Source: Melanopsichium pennsylvanicum (lineage: Eukaryota; Basidiomycota; Ustilaginomycetes; Ustilaginales). Taken from it: 64,000 nucleotides of DNA. Positions within the stretch are counted from its first letter, which is position 1; the number at the start of each line of letters is the position of its first letter. The translations under genes and the position numbers were made by a program. Under the pieces are notes generated by a model that saw only the letters and a list, made by a program, of their open reading frames with translations, had not been told where the DNA came from and did not search any database. The stretch lies in assembly GCA_900208305.1 (NCBI GenBank), contig OAPG01000001.1:868001-932000 (forward strand), in the 5' to 3' direction. Shown one piece after another: positions 24,963 to 34,674 of the stretch.

Positions 24963-25616
24963 CGGTGCCTACGATTGGTGTGAGTCGAGATCGATGTCTG
25001 AGAAACGTAAGTGTTGCAGTGCGAGATTGGTGGGATGCTGGCGGAAGGCAAAAGAGTGCTGAACAAAAACGAAGATGCAAACTGGTGGCTCTGAGCAGAG
25101 CCTATCGGGACTCTGCTGCGAAGAAGTTAGGAGCTCGTCGAAGGATCGAGATTTGATGGTAGAGAAAGTTGGAGATGCGGGATGAGGGTGACGCAAATGA
25201 CGGGAGCTGGGATTCTTATACCTGACCTCGAGCTGCACTGTGAGCCCAGCTGTCGAAGCGGAAGGGCAGAGGCACGAAGATCACTGTGTAAAGCAAGGGT
25301 GGAGGGCTGGGTGAGACTGGCGGCAATCGAGAGAAGGAGGTTGAGGACGGAGTCTCAGTGCGGTCCAAAGGCGTGCTCAAGGCAGTTGTGCTGTCTTTGA
25401 CGAGATCCCGGTTTCAGTCCGCTGCTGGTGCTAGATCTGGCCTGAGGATGATGTGGCAGGGTGAGACAGAGATGCGCGATTGTTGATCTATGGGGTAGGG
25501 GATGATGATAATGGTGCAGATCCCATCGAGATCAAGTGTACATGGGTGAGATCCGGAACGGTAGACAGGCAGGCGAGGAAGGTTGATGCAAGCAAAAACT
25601 GGACACTGAGTTGGGA

Positions 25617-25640
25617 GGGGGGGGGGGGGGGGGGGGGGGG
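25617..25640. repeat. G24 homopolymer
   Basis: 24 consecutive G residues on the plus strand. The length is likely unstable and may be affected by sequencing. Confidence 0.9.
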
Positions 25641-26654
25641 AATCCGGAGATGGAAGCAGGACAATAGTGAGAATGATGGGTGTTGTCCTTGACGAGGCCT
25701 CTTAGCCAAGTGCTGGACCGAGCACGACCACTGCAGGGACAGTCTCGGATGCGGAAGTGTGCGGATACGCAGGATAATCGTGTGATCGTAATTGAGGGAG
25801 ATGCACAAGAGAAGGAAAGGGAGAAGGTCAAAGGCAGTGGGAGAGTGCTGTTTCAATCGAGTAGTTGGATATCGAAATTAGAGTGTGTTTGTTGATGCCT
25901 TGAGAGAGATGAACCCGAAAATTCGGACTCGGGGAGAGGAACAAGGTTAAGCAGAAGGAGAAGGAGAAAGGGCTGGGGCGGAGAACTGCGCTGTCGAGAG
26001 ACTAGTGTGTGATCCTGTTCGAGTAAGACGATGGAGGCTGGAGGAGGGTGAAGCAAGGGCAATGAGATGGGGAGCTGTGGTGAAATGTATCAGAGGGAGG
26101 GAGTTGGGCCGGAATTGATGCGAGGTTGTTACGGATTCCGGATTGGTGGTGAGCTGCGAGACGATCATATCCAGGTTTGGAGGTGTAAGGGGGCAGGTTT
26201 GGGAGTTACAGCAGATGCTAAGTAGAAGGTAGTGCAGACCAGCGCCATTTGGTCGATGCCGAGCGACAAGAGTTTCGACTCAAAGCAGGTAGCGTGACAC
26301 CTGAAAGATTCAGCGTTAATGTTTGGTTGAGTGGTAGCGCCTGCACTACGCTCTTGTGGGCAAGCTGAGGTGTGGATCTTGACAAAAGATGTGTACATCA
26401 ACACGAGGTGGGTTGTGGATGGTGACAATGAGAAAGAGAAGCGGCACGAGCGCACGAAAGCCCAAATCTTGGCGGCGATAAAAAGAACAGATAAAGGTTC
26501 AATTAAGCACGAGCAAAGCTTGAAAAGCAAGACCGGGGTGCACAGGGTTCAGAAGCAGAAGGAGCAGAAGCAGCAGCAGCAGAAGCCATAGAAGAATGGT
26601 GGCAGCTGAACGGGAGCCGACACATCCGGTACGCGCGAATAAGGTCATGTCATT

Positions 26655-26669
26655 GTACAGTAAATTTAC
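26655..26669 (-). repeat. Dispersed intergenic motif, exact copy
   Basis: Reads GTACAGTAAATTTAC on plus, the reverse complement of the copies at 55768 and 56006. It is flanked by TT and AA, giving a 19-nt imperfect palindrome at 26653-26671. Confidence 0.6.
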
Positions 26670-26850
26670 AAGCCCACTCGAGAACCCCACACGGACATGA
26701 CTGACCGAATACTGAGGACTTTTAGTACGGCCAATATACGGACGTTTAACCTAAGCGCGAGCATGGCGGTTCCCGAGAAAAATGGGGCGTCCGTGAAAAA
26801 ACAGAAGCATTCCGCTTTTAACCTGAAGGAATGAGCCGAGAGAACGCGTG

Positions 26851-27129
26851 ATGCGTTTTCTGCTTGCTGCCTGTTGCCTGTTACAAATCATGCACGGCTG
26901 GATGGCGGTGCTACTTGTGCCAGTCGGCTGTGATCCCGTCATGAAATTCAATAATAGTAATAGAACTACAAAATTCTATGAATTCGCCGGCGTCGGTGGC
27001 CATTCGATCACGACTTCAGAACGCACTAACACAGATCGTAGCATCACATTGTGGGCTTTAATGACCACTTGCCTCTCAGTATTGGGTGCATGGCGTGCGC
27101 ACTGTTGTATTGGCCAAGAACTCAAGTAA
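26851..27129 (+). CDS. Doubtful small secreted-protein candidate
   Basis: A 92-residue open frame from ATG to TAA. The N terminus (MRFLLAACCLLQIMHGW) has a basic residue followed by a hydrophobic stretch, as in a signal peptide; the rest has several Cys and one NRT glycosylation sequon. Nothing similar is recalled. Its location in a gene-poor region fits small secreted smut proteins, but a frame this short may arise by chance. Confidence 0.2.
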   Translation: MRFLLAACCLLQIMHGWMAVLLVPVGCDPVMKFNNSNRTTKFYEFAGVGGHSITTSERTNTDRSITLWALMTTCLSVLGAWRAHCCIGQELK

Positions 27130-27702
27130 CACACCATGTTGAATATGGGGGCGATGAGCTTCTCACGCTTCTGTCGACACCGTGGGAAATGGCTTTTAAT
27201 AACCGAATTCCAACTTACATTTCCGAAACAGTAGAATCAAGTGCGGTCCGGTCCGATGAGCGTTTCGAACGCGATTTTTTGCGCCGCTAGTGGAACTGCA
27301 ATACATGGGTATTCTGCGAGCTCGTCACTAGTGCAGCTACACAGTTTACTTGGCATACTCATGTATGAATACCAGTTGCCAACACTAGAGCTCATCGTTG
27401 GTTGGTTAAAGTGACACATGATGGCAAGCTGTTCACAATGTGTGGTGTTTGTGATCGCGGGTGGCTCTGCAGCATGTATCGGCAAACATGACCCGCAGCG
27501 TTCCAGACATTGCTTCCAAAGGAACAATCGTAGCCGAGGCCAGTGGGTCTAGTGTGGAAAACCTCGAAGCAATGGACTATCAAAATTCGTGATAACTTAT
27601 ACCCGTCCCTGCATTTCACAGGGCAGAAAAAGGCAATGTTTTCAAGGCTATTTCAAAGGATGGAAATTTAGGTATGTTTGCTTGCTGCGCATCCAGCCAA
27701 GA

Positions 27703-27727
27703 GGGGTTGGGTGATTGGGTGGTTGGG
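27703..27727 (+). repeat. G-rich repeat with canonical quadruplex pattern
   Basis: Four runs of three or more G separated by loops of 2, 5 and 5 bases, within a GGTTGGGT-like imperfect repeat that continues to 27734. Confidence 0.6.
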
Positions 27728-28308
27728 TGGTTGGCTTCGGCAAAGGATCAACTTGGGTGATGCGTGAGATTCAAGGCTCAGGTTTGTCAAGCTCACATCT
27801 AGTCTCGAAGCTCTAGACTTGGAAAGAGTTGACATGACAGAGCATATACGTTCCAGACCGTATTTCGAATGAATTTGGGCGTCTCGGCTAGCCTATGCAT
27901 CGGTAAAAAGTTTTGCATTCCGACTTATGGGGTCAAGTCAAGCCACCCTGTATCTCTCTGTACAGTACTTGACTTTGTTATCTCGCCATGAAATCCGACA
28001 AATCATCATCATCTTGACATGTTTACCGAAATCACAAACACAGCGCCAGTTGCAGCACCAGATTTGGAAACATGCAAGGCGCCAGGCTTGACTTTGAGAT
28101 TGACGTAAAGATCGAGCAACTCTCATTCGTCAAGCATGATTCCGATAGCTGTTGCTTTCCGAAACTCTACTAGCCAGATTGATCAAAGCTTTTGCCTGAA
28201 TGAGTCTCAAAGATCCTTTAACAAACTCGGCTCAAGTAGGTCTTGAGCCGGAAGTTTCCTGCCGCTTTTCCTGAATGTTTCAGATATAGTACGCAGATTC
28301 ACCATCTG

Positions 28309-28330
28309 ATACTGTAAGTACGTACAGTAT
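28309..28330. repeat. Inverted repeat ATACTGTA / TACAGTAT
   Basis: Perfect 8-bp arms separated by six bases (AGTACG). It resembles the dispersed TACTGTA-type motif seen in other intergenic regions here. Confidence 0.6.
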
Positions 28331-29186
28331 GAGACAACCTAATCAGCTGCCAAGACTGTGTGCAGCTTGCCGTCATTGTTCTCCATCATTTGATTTACTG
28401 CTGCTTATTCTATTTGGCTATATATAATCGATATAAATAAAAGAACCGCAGACGCAGCCACATCATCCTTCGCTTGATTAACGTCGCAAAATTTTGACAC
28501 ATTCCAGAAACTGAAAACATGAATTGTTTATTCAGTTTCGGATATTCTCTATTTTCCTCAAAGCTGTCCAGCGAAACAAATTCGAGCGCCAAAAGAAGGT
28601 GTTCGGCTTTTAATCCGGCATAATTTTTACTGTTCTTTGAGCACATTTAAATAATTTTTGTGCAAAAATATATTTCGCCGGAATTCGACGATACATATAT
28701 CCGCTTCCGAGAATCATGTGCGTCCCGTCGCCCCTTGGACGTGATCCTAAGCAACAATTTCCCCCCCAGAAAAAAGAAGGCTCTGTTCCATTGATAAGTA
28801 AGATGAATGAATTTGATATACCAAGTCATCTAGATGGTACAGGCTGTTGTATTACCCTTTCCTCAGCCCAGCAAATAGCCATGCCATTTATCAGATGCTC
28901 AGGCCAATCTTTGACAACCTACTGCAAGCCAGTACAAACAAGCATATGCTTGACAATGTGAACACCACCTCTTTTGTTTACATTGTTTATTGATTATATG
29001 GCTGCAGTCCACCACACAGTCACCAACAACAGCAAGCCTATCTATCTTACCCTTCCTGATCCCTGTATGCAGTGAAAGTGGATGCATTCCGAGTAAGTTG
29101 ACAAGGACTAAAAACCCAAGCTCCTGAGTTTACGGTACTGGTCACAACTCAAAACCAAGGTTAACCTGGAAGCATGGTTGGAGGAC

Positions 29187-31133
29187 CTAAAACTTGATGC
29201 GTTCTTTACAGTGATTGCAAATCACCAAACTTGTCTCAAACATTTCTTCATTCTCCTTGTTTTGATCTGCTGCTGTCCCGGTAACTGCACCAAAATGTTC
29301 TTCTTCTCGACCTTGCAGGATCACATGAAGTTGCCTTGGTGTTGGTATTGTTTTTTGCTTTGTGTTTTGTTGGCATCCTGTGTCTAGATCCTCACCTGTA
29401 CTTTTGTTGCTTGCTTGCAATTCTGCTGCTGGTGTTGACTCGGGCTGAGCTTGTTGGGTTCCGCTGCTGCATACAATTCGATTGGTGCTGTCTGTTGGGA
29501 CGCACGCTGCTGCAATGTCTTGGTTTGACTCCTGACCCGTTGTTGTCATCACGTCAATGCAGAACCCCTGAAAACCCATTTGTAGCCCTTCACCGCGCAA
29601 GTACGCTTGTCCGTGTCGACGCGGTCTGCGTTTGCCAACTTGCACAATAATCTGCGTACTTGTGCATCGCTTGAACCACTGCATCATCCGTCTTGAAGGA
29701 GGAGATGTATTCTCTAAACATGCTCCCAAATCCAATGCCGGATTTGATATTGAAGTCACATCTGTCTCTTGTCTTTGTCCAAATGTCACCGCAGCACTTT
29801 TTCGAGTGAATTGAGTATTTGACTGTTCAGCAACACTGGATCGTTGCAGATGGTGCATTAGCTCTTGATCGTCCGAAGCGGCTTGTGACCAAATTCGCAT
29901 ATCCGCCCTTTCCGTCTTGACCACAGCGTGAATTTGTCTTAGCGACGGTTGCAAGCGAAGTTGTTGGATTAAGAACGCTCCTGGTATCCCGTGCCATCCG
30001 GTCAGATGTAAAGTGCGAATGTGGTTACTGCCCACACTGACACTATTATCTCTACTGCCATTGTGCCTTTGCAGCCTTGTGGCGGTGGTCAAATCAATTC
30101 CGGGCGCTTGATGAGATGCAAGACCGAACTGCGGAGTTTTCCTTTTGCTACTGCTGTCACCTTGCAGGAAACCGAGCACAGCTTGGAATAGATCCAGATC
30201 AATCAGACTCTCATCTCGTGTCAATTCGTGCAATAGAGTCGTGTGCGAACCCTTTCCCGCACCATTTGCTTTGGCATCATTCTGGTACGTAATTCCCATG
30301 TTGAGAATTGACGACGATAATCGATCATCCGTCGATGGGCATCGTGAAGGCGCAAGAATATATGCATCAATATTGCGTGCGGCCTCTCTCCACTCTGCCA
30401 AATTCAGACGATGCGTTGGTTCCAAGTATAATAACTCTCGATCAAATTGTCCAAAGATGGTGCTCAAGGTTCGGCATGTTGCCGTACTCAACAAAATGAG
30501 TCCAGTCAAATCCAGAAAGTGTGATAGATGAAGCAAAACTTCGTGAGGGAGAGTTTCGATTCGACTTGTGCGACTTTTGACCTCATGCATATCGCTTGCA
30601 TCGTGGATAGCCTTTTCGAGGTGGTGTGCGGAGATCTCTTTATTGTACATTAGATCGTTGTTAGCGATAAGTGTCGGTTGAGTTGTCGATAATGGGGTCG
30701 GATCGGAATGGGTGGACGCTTGAAAACCAGCTTTTGCACAAAAACGGTCATCTTGATCTGAATCACTTCTTAACGACAACCGTAACTGAGACTGATATGA
30801 TTGTGTCATGCTTGCGAACCTCCGATTGCAATCACTGCAGCCATCCAAATTTGACGCTGCTCTGAGATAAAGTGGTGCAGATACACATGAACCGTAGCTG
30901 TTATGAATTGAATATTGTGGCTTTTTCTGGGTGATGAGGTGAGAAGGATGATACCAAGGAGAGCAGAAGAGAAGGGGGAAAATTCTGGTTGGTTCGCTTG
31001 ATGTTGGTCGGCTCGAGGTTGCATCGGGTTGACACCAAAGATCGTGGAGGGCAAACAGTATCCGGTCCGGTCGGGATTTAATTTTGGTGTCTTTTTTTGA
31101 GGCAAACCAGAAATAAAACACCGAATCACACAT
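29187..31133 (-). CDS. F-box-like protein
   Basis: The open frame codes up to 648 residues; in-frame ATGs at 31133 and 30809 are both possible starts, the latter giving 540 residues. An F-box-like segment lies at residues ~192-238 of the long form (IETLPHEVLLHLSHFLDL, then LLSTATCRTLSTIF), the usual Skp1-contacting fold of SCF ubiquitin-ligase adaptors. The remainder has no repeat domain that I recognise. Leu-rich stretches with IRTLHLTGWHGIPG could be a single leucine-rich-repeat-like unit, and a CNHC motif lies at the C terminus. The first ~108 residues look less protein-like and may be leader. Substrates are unknown. It lies between the gene-poor region and MRT4. Confidence 0.65.
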   Translation of the reverse strand: MCDSVFYFWFASKKDTKIKSRPDRILFALHDLWCQPDATSSRPTSSEPTRIFPLLFCSPWYHPSHLITQKKPQYSIHNSYGSCVSAPLYLRAASNLDGCSDCNRRFASMTQSYQSQLRLSLRSDSDQDDRFCAKAGFQASTHSDPTPLSTTQPTLIANNDLMYNKEISAHHLEKAIHDASDMHEVKSRTSRIETLPHEVLLHLSHFLDLTGLILLSTATCRTLSTIFGQFDRELLYLEPTHRLNLAEWREAARNIDAYILAPSRCPSTDDRLSSSILNMGITYQNDAKANGAGKGSHTTLLHELTRDESLIDLDLFQAVLGFLQGDSSSKRKTPQFGLASHQAPGIDLTTATRLQRHNGSRDNSVSVGSNHIRTLHLTGWHGIPGAFLIQQLRLQPSLRQIHAVVKTERADMRIWSQAASDDQELMHHLQRSSVAEQSNTQFTRKSAAVTFGQRQETDVTSISNPALDLGACLENTSPPSRRMMQWFKRCTSTQIIVQVGKRRPRRHGQAYLRGEGLQMGFQGFCIDVMTTTGQESNQDIAAACVPTDSTNRIVCSSGTQQAQPESTPAAELQASNKSTGEDLDTGCQQNTKQKTIPTPRQLHVILQGREEEHFGAVTGTAADQNKENEEMFETSLVICNHCKERIKF

Positions 31134-31331
31134 TCCAACAACAAGACAAAGAAAAAAGAAAAAATTGGATCCATGGCGATCGTTATCTTGTGCTGGTAGC
31201 TACTAGTTCGCATTCAAAACAGGTACTAATGTTACAATTTTTGATCTAAAAAGTGAAATACTAAGGTTGTGCCCGAGCAAGTCCCAGTATTGTACGAAAT
31301 CGCTTTCGCCCGCTCAAGAATATTGTATACT

Positions 31332-31346
31332 GTAAATTCACTGTAC
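31332..31346 (+). repeat. Dispersed intergenic motif, one mismatch
   Basis: GTAAATTCACTGTAC, one base different from the exact 15-mer. Confidence 0.5.
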
Positions 31347-31476
31347 TATGTATGAGATCGTTTGATGCCAAAGCTCATATAGACACACACACACAAAAGC
31401 CTCTCACAGATAACGACAGTGATAGTATCACGACGAGTTGAGGAAGAGAACAAGAAAAGAGCAGGACGAGAACGAT

Positions 31477-31494
31477 GGGGGGGGGGGGGGGGGG
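31477..31494. repeat. G18 homopolymer
   Basis: 18 consecutive G residues on the plus strand downstream of MRT4. Confidence 0.9.
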
Positions 31495-31675
31495 AAGGAA
31501 AAAAGTACAAGTTGAAGAGATCTTTTGCCTGGGGACGATTGGGATTTATGTGCAGAGCGAATGAGCGAGGGATGGATGGCTTTTGCAAAGCAGAAACGCA
31601 GACTACATGTCTATCTGAAATACAAGCTTGTTGGTGAGGTCACTAGCAAGAACAAGTTTGTGCTAAAAGTTGTTT

Positions 31676-32611
31676 TTAGAGACCCTCGGGCATCATCATA
31701 TCCTTGGTGACCGCATCCTCAGCATCCTGCCCATCGTCTTGGACATCTTCATCTTCCATCTCCTCATCGTCCTCATCCTCATCATGATCGCCGTCGACCT
31801 TGTTGGCATCACCACCGTTGGAAAGCTTGCGATCGCGCGACCATCCATTGTCACTGGGAGCTCTCAACTTGCCTGCCTGGTTTCCGACGAGCTCTTGATC
31901 CTGTTCGCTCAAATCGATGAGATGCACACCACGTTCGCCCTTGTCCTCTTCCGCGTCTGCTGCGCTCCAGTAAGCCAATGGGATCAGCCTGAATTGAGCC
32001 ATGTGTACAAGAATGTGCTTGAGAATCTGTGCTTGGTTGCTTGTAAGCGTCTGACCTTGCTTGCAGACCGTGTAAGTTTGAAGCAATGTTGGAATACCAC
32101 GACAAAGCTCTGTGGGCATGCCGAGTTGTCGCAATTGGGGTTCTACTGGGTGGGGGAGTGTATCGGGTGGGTTGGATCGTGCCATGACAGGTCCTTGTGG
32201 CAACTCGATGGTTTGGGTAGCTTTGGATCCTCCTCTAGCGAAATCGACACGCTGATAATCTTGAAACCAATCAATCACTTCGGCAGGAGGAGACTCTGTG
32301 AACAACAAACCAACATCTCCTGAAAGTCGTTGTGAAATACCACTGATGCCAATTCGTACCTCCTCCTCTTCAGTCATGCCAAGAGCGAGAGCCAACACCT
32401 TGAGCTTGCCAAAAAAGATCTTGGAACCCTTCCACAGATCTCGTACCTCTTTAAGGTAATTGTTCCTCATAGAATGGTGACCAAGAATCCAAACATAGGG
32501 GAACTCTTGTGCAGCTTGACGAACCTTGTCGATGAGATTTGCCTTGTCCTCTTTTGTCTTTTTGTCGGTACGGGTCAACGAGATGACCTTTGATCGTTTG
32601 GCGCGAGGCAT
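31676..32611 (-). CDS. MRT4: Ribosome assembly factor Mrt4 (P0-like)
   Basis: A nucleolar 60S assembly factor that occupies the P0 site on pre-ribosomes until it is replaced by P0 to build the stalk. The product is 311 residues. It begins MPRAKRSKVISLTRTDKK, a characteristic Mrt4 N terminus, followed by an L10/P0-like domain with WILGHHSMRNNYLKEVR, the segment around FFGKLKVLALALG, and GLLFTESPPAEV. The insertion domain with TELCRGIPTLLQTYTVCK follows. The C terminus is a ~50-residue Asp/Glu-rich tail, longer than in yeast. The start at 32611 gives the canonical N terminus. LIA1 is its divergent neighbour. Confidence 0.93.
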   Translation of the reverse strand: MPRAKRSKVISLTRTDKKTKEDKANLIDKVRQAAQEFPYVWILGHHSMRNNYLKEVRDLWKGSKIFFGKLKVLALALGMTEEEEVRIGISGISQRLSGDVGLLFTESPPAEVIDWFQDYQRVDFARGGSKATQTIELPQGPVMARSNPPDTLPHPVEPQLRQLGMPTELCRGIPTLLQTYTVCKQGQTLTSNQAQILKHILVHMAQFRLIPLAYWSAADAEEDKGERGVHLIDLSEQDQELVGNQAGKLRAPSDNGWSRDRKLSNGGDANKVDGDHDEDEDDEEMEDEDVQDDGQDAEDAVTKDMMMPEGL

Positions 32612-33204
32612 TGTGAAGCTATTTGTGGATCAAGTCTATGCTCCTTGTGCAGTCGACCAGATGTGTGTGTAAAGAAAGGTCGGTGATATAGAGTCAGTAG
32701 TATAGAACGAATGGGCTGGTTTGAGGTCAAAGGCTGTCTGACTGAATCTCGAACCCTGAAAATTTGGAAGCCAAAAAACACACAAATTCTTCTCAACGAC
32801 CCTTTTCTCGCCAGCTGTTTTTTTTTCTTTCTTTTTTTTTTTTTTTCTTTCGACCTCTCTCTCTCTCTCTCTCCTCTATCCACGATATGAAGGTTGAAAT
32901 TTTCTAAATTCTGCCTATGAACAGCTGTGACCACGGCTTACGTCATCGGATTTTGCACGTTTTAGTTTTAGTTTCTTTTTTTTAATCAACCTCGTTAGAG
33001 GATAAGAGTGCATCTGATTAGAACAACATACATAAAGTAACTTTACAGTATAGCATGCTTTGTTTGTGCAGCTGTGCAGCTGTACATCCATCAACCAACA
33101 ATTGCGTTTCTTTTTCCATTTTTCAACACCGACCTCTCTCATTTAATACACCACCATCTACTTTGCTTCTGGTATCAGTGACACACACTCACACATAGCT
33201 CAAC
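32612..33204. promoter_or_regulatory. Divergent promoter region MRT4 / LIA1
   Basis: 593 bp. It contains poly-T and (CT)n tracts (32819-32873) and a motif variant GTAACTTTACAGTAT at 33037-33051. No gene recognised. Confidence 0.5.
33037..33051. repeat. Dispersed intergenic motif, variant copy
   Basis: GTAACTTTACAGTAT, one mismatch from GTAAGTTTACAGTAT at 56083-56097. Confidence 0.4.
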
Positions 33205-34305
33205 ATGGCAGCAGTAGACAGCCCTAGCACAGTCAACATGGACAATCTTGAGCGATCACTTTGCGACTTTTCCGGCTCCATTCCACTCGATCAGCGTTTT
33301 CGATCGCTCTTCACCATCAAAGGCCTCGCTGCTACTTCGGATGCCCACATGCAAAGAGCTATCTCCGTTATAAGTACCGCTTTCGAAGATGATTCGGCTC
33401 TACTCAAGCACGAGCTTGCCTACGTCCTGGGACAGCTCCAAGACGCACGTGCTTTGCCAACTTTGAAGCGAGTCTTGGAAGATCTGGCGCAGGATGCCAT
33501 GGTGCGACATGAAGCAGCCGAAGCAATGGGTGCTATTTCCGATCCAAGTGTGTTGCCTGTACTTGAGCAGTACAAGCAGGATAAGGATGTCAGTGTCAGA
33601 GAAACTTGCGAGTTGGCAATCAGTAAAATTACTTTCGACAACAGCCAAGAGGGTAAGGCGTTGAAGCAGTCAAGAGATCAGGCCAAAATTGCGCAAGAGA
33701 CTTCGGGCCTCGGCGGTGTAGAATCTGCTTTCAAACCTATCGACCCTGCTCCCGCTATGACACCTTTGCAAGCAGCCAAGAACGAAGCAGAGAATGTCAC
33801 CTACGACGCAACCCAAGTACCCCTCTTCCGCAGCACTCTCCTCGACACATCTCTGTCCCTGTTTGAACGATACCGTGCCATGTTTGCTTTGCGAAACGTA
33901 GCCCATCACGGTGGTCAAGGTGCCATAAAAGCCGTCCTCGCTTTGGCAGAGGGGCTCAAAGATGGCTCAGCACTTTTCAGGCACGAAATTTGTTTTGTCT
34001 TTGGCGAACTCTGTCATCCAGCATCCATCCCTTCCATGATTACAGTTCTTAACGATGACAACGAACACGAAATGGTCAGGCACGAAGCCGCAGAAGCCCT
34101 CGGTGGCATCGTGGAAGAGAGCGAAGAGAGTAAAGATGAAAAGAGCGATTTTTCTCTGGTAATTCAAACTTTGAACAAATGGGCTCAAGACATGAATGCT
34201 CCGAGAGTCGTTAGGGAAAGCTGTGTAGTTGCTTTGGACGAACTCAAGTACAACAATGATCCAACCCAATTCCATCGTGTAGACGTTCCCCTTGCCGCTG
34301 CCTAA
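33205..34305 (+). CDS. LIA1: Deoxyhypusine hydroxylase
   Basis: Di-iron HEAT-repeat oxygenase that completes hypusine on eIF5A, in the cytosol. The product is 366 residues. Two blocks of HEAT repeats carry the four metal-binding His-Glu pairs: H69-E70, H102-E103, H260-E261 and H293-E294 (seen as KHELAY, RHEAAEAMG, RHEICFVFG and RHEAAEALGG). The two halves are joined by a charged linker (~145-200). The length is slightly above yeast Lia1. The ATG at 33205 fits, with CAACATGG context. It converges on GID8. Expression is probably constitutive and linked to translation demand, but nothing in the sequence proves this. Confidence 0.96.
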   Translation: MAAVDSPSTVNMDNLERSLCDFSGSIPLDQRFRSLFTIKGLAATSDAHMQRAISVISTAFEDDSALLKHELAYVLGQLQDARALPTLKRVLEDLAQDAMVRHEAAEAMGAISDPSVLPVLEQYKQDKDVSVRETCELAISKITFDNSQEGKALKQSRDQAKIAQETSGLGGVESAFKPIDPAPAMTPLQAAKNEAENVTYDATQVPLFRSTLLDTSLSLFERYRAMFALRNVAHHGGQGAIKAVLALAEGLKDGSALFRHEICFVFGELCHPASIPSMITVLNDDNEHEMVRHEAAEALGGIVEESEESKDEKSDFSLVIQTLNKWAQDMNAPRVVRESCVVALDELKYNNDPTQFHRVDVPLAAA

Positions 34306-34674
34306 AAAAAAACAAAAAAAAAACAATGCTCTCGCAACATCTTTGTCACTTTTTCCTCCATTTTGTACAACACTCTCATTTCCATCATGACCGAATCGTG
34401 ATACTTTAGCAAATACCTAGAGCTCAAATCACACCTCATTGTTAACTCAAACAAACATTGCATGCCTTCGAGAATGGAGACGGAAAAAACAAACACTTTT
34501 GCTTTGCAAAACAAAAAAAAAAAAAAACAAGGAGAAAAGACAAAGAGAAGAGACATGTACAAGTACAGTAACAGTGCGACCGAACAAGACAAAACACTAC
34601 GGCAACTAAAAGGTTTTTTGAAAGGGTATCTGGTTGGTATCAATCTTGATCACTTGATAACGATCTTGTAGATT
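34306..34674. other. Convergent 3' region LIA1 / GID8
   Basis: 369 bp with several poly-A tracts (34305-34324, 34511-34526). No gene recognised. Confidence 0.45.

Larger units (their letters stand above)
24963..26690 (-). promoter_or_regulatory. Long upstream/leader region of the zinc-cluster regulator
   Basis: About 1.7 kb without a supportable gene. It is purine-rich on the plus strand, so C/T-rich in the sense of the regulator. It contains a G24 run (25617-25640, C24 in the sense strand) and numerous short open frames in the sense orientation that would act as uORFs if transcribed. An exact copy of the dispersed 15-mer lies at 26655-26669. Confidence 0.4.
26691..29186. other. Gene-poor, AT-richer region
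   Basis: About 2.5 kb with no recognised gene apart from one doubtful small frame (26851-27129). Base composition is visibly more AT-rich than the flanks. It contains a G-quadruplex-type G-rich repeat (27703-27727) and a near-perfect inverted repeat (28309-28330). I see no transposase, reverse transcriptase or long terminal repeats. Confidence 0.5.
31134..31675. other. Intergenic region between F-box gene and MRT4
   Basis: Promoter of the F-box gene plus 3' region of MRT4. It holds a near copy of the dispersed motif (31332-31346) and a G18 run (31477-31494). No gene recognised. Confidence 0.45.
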
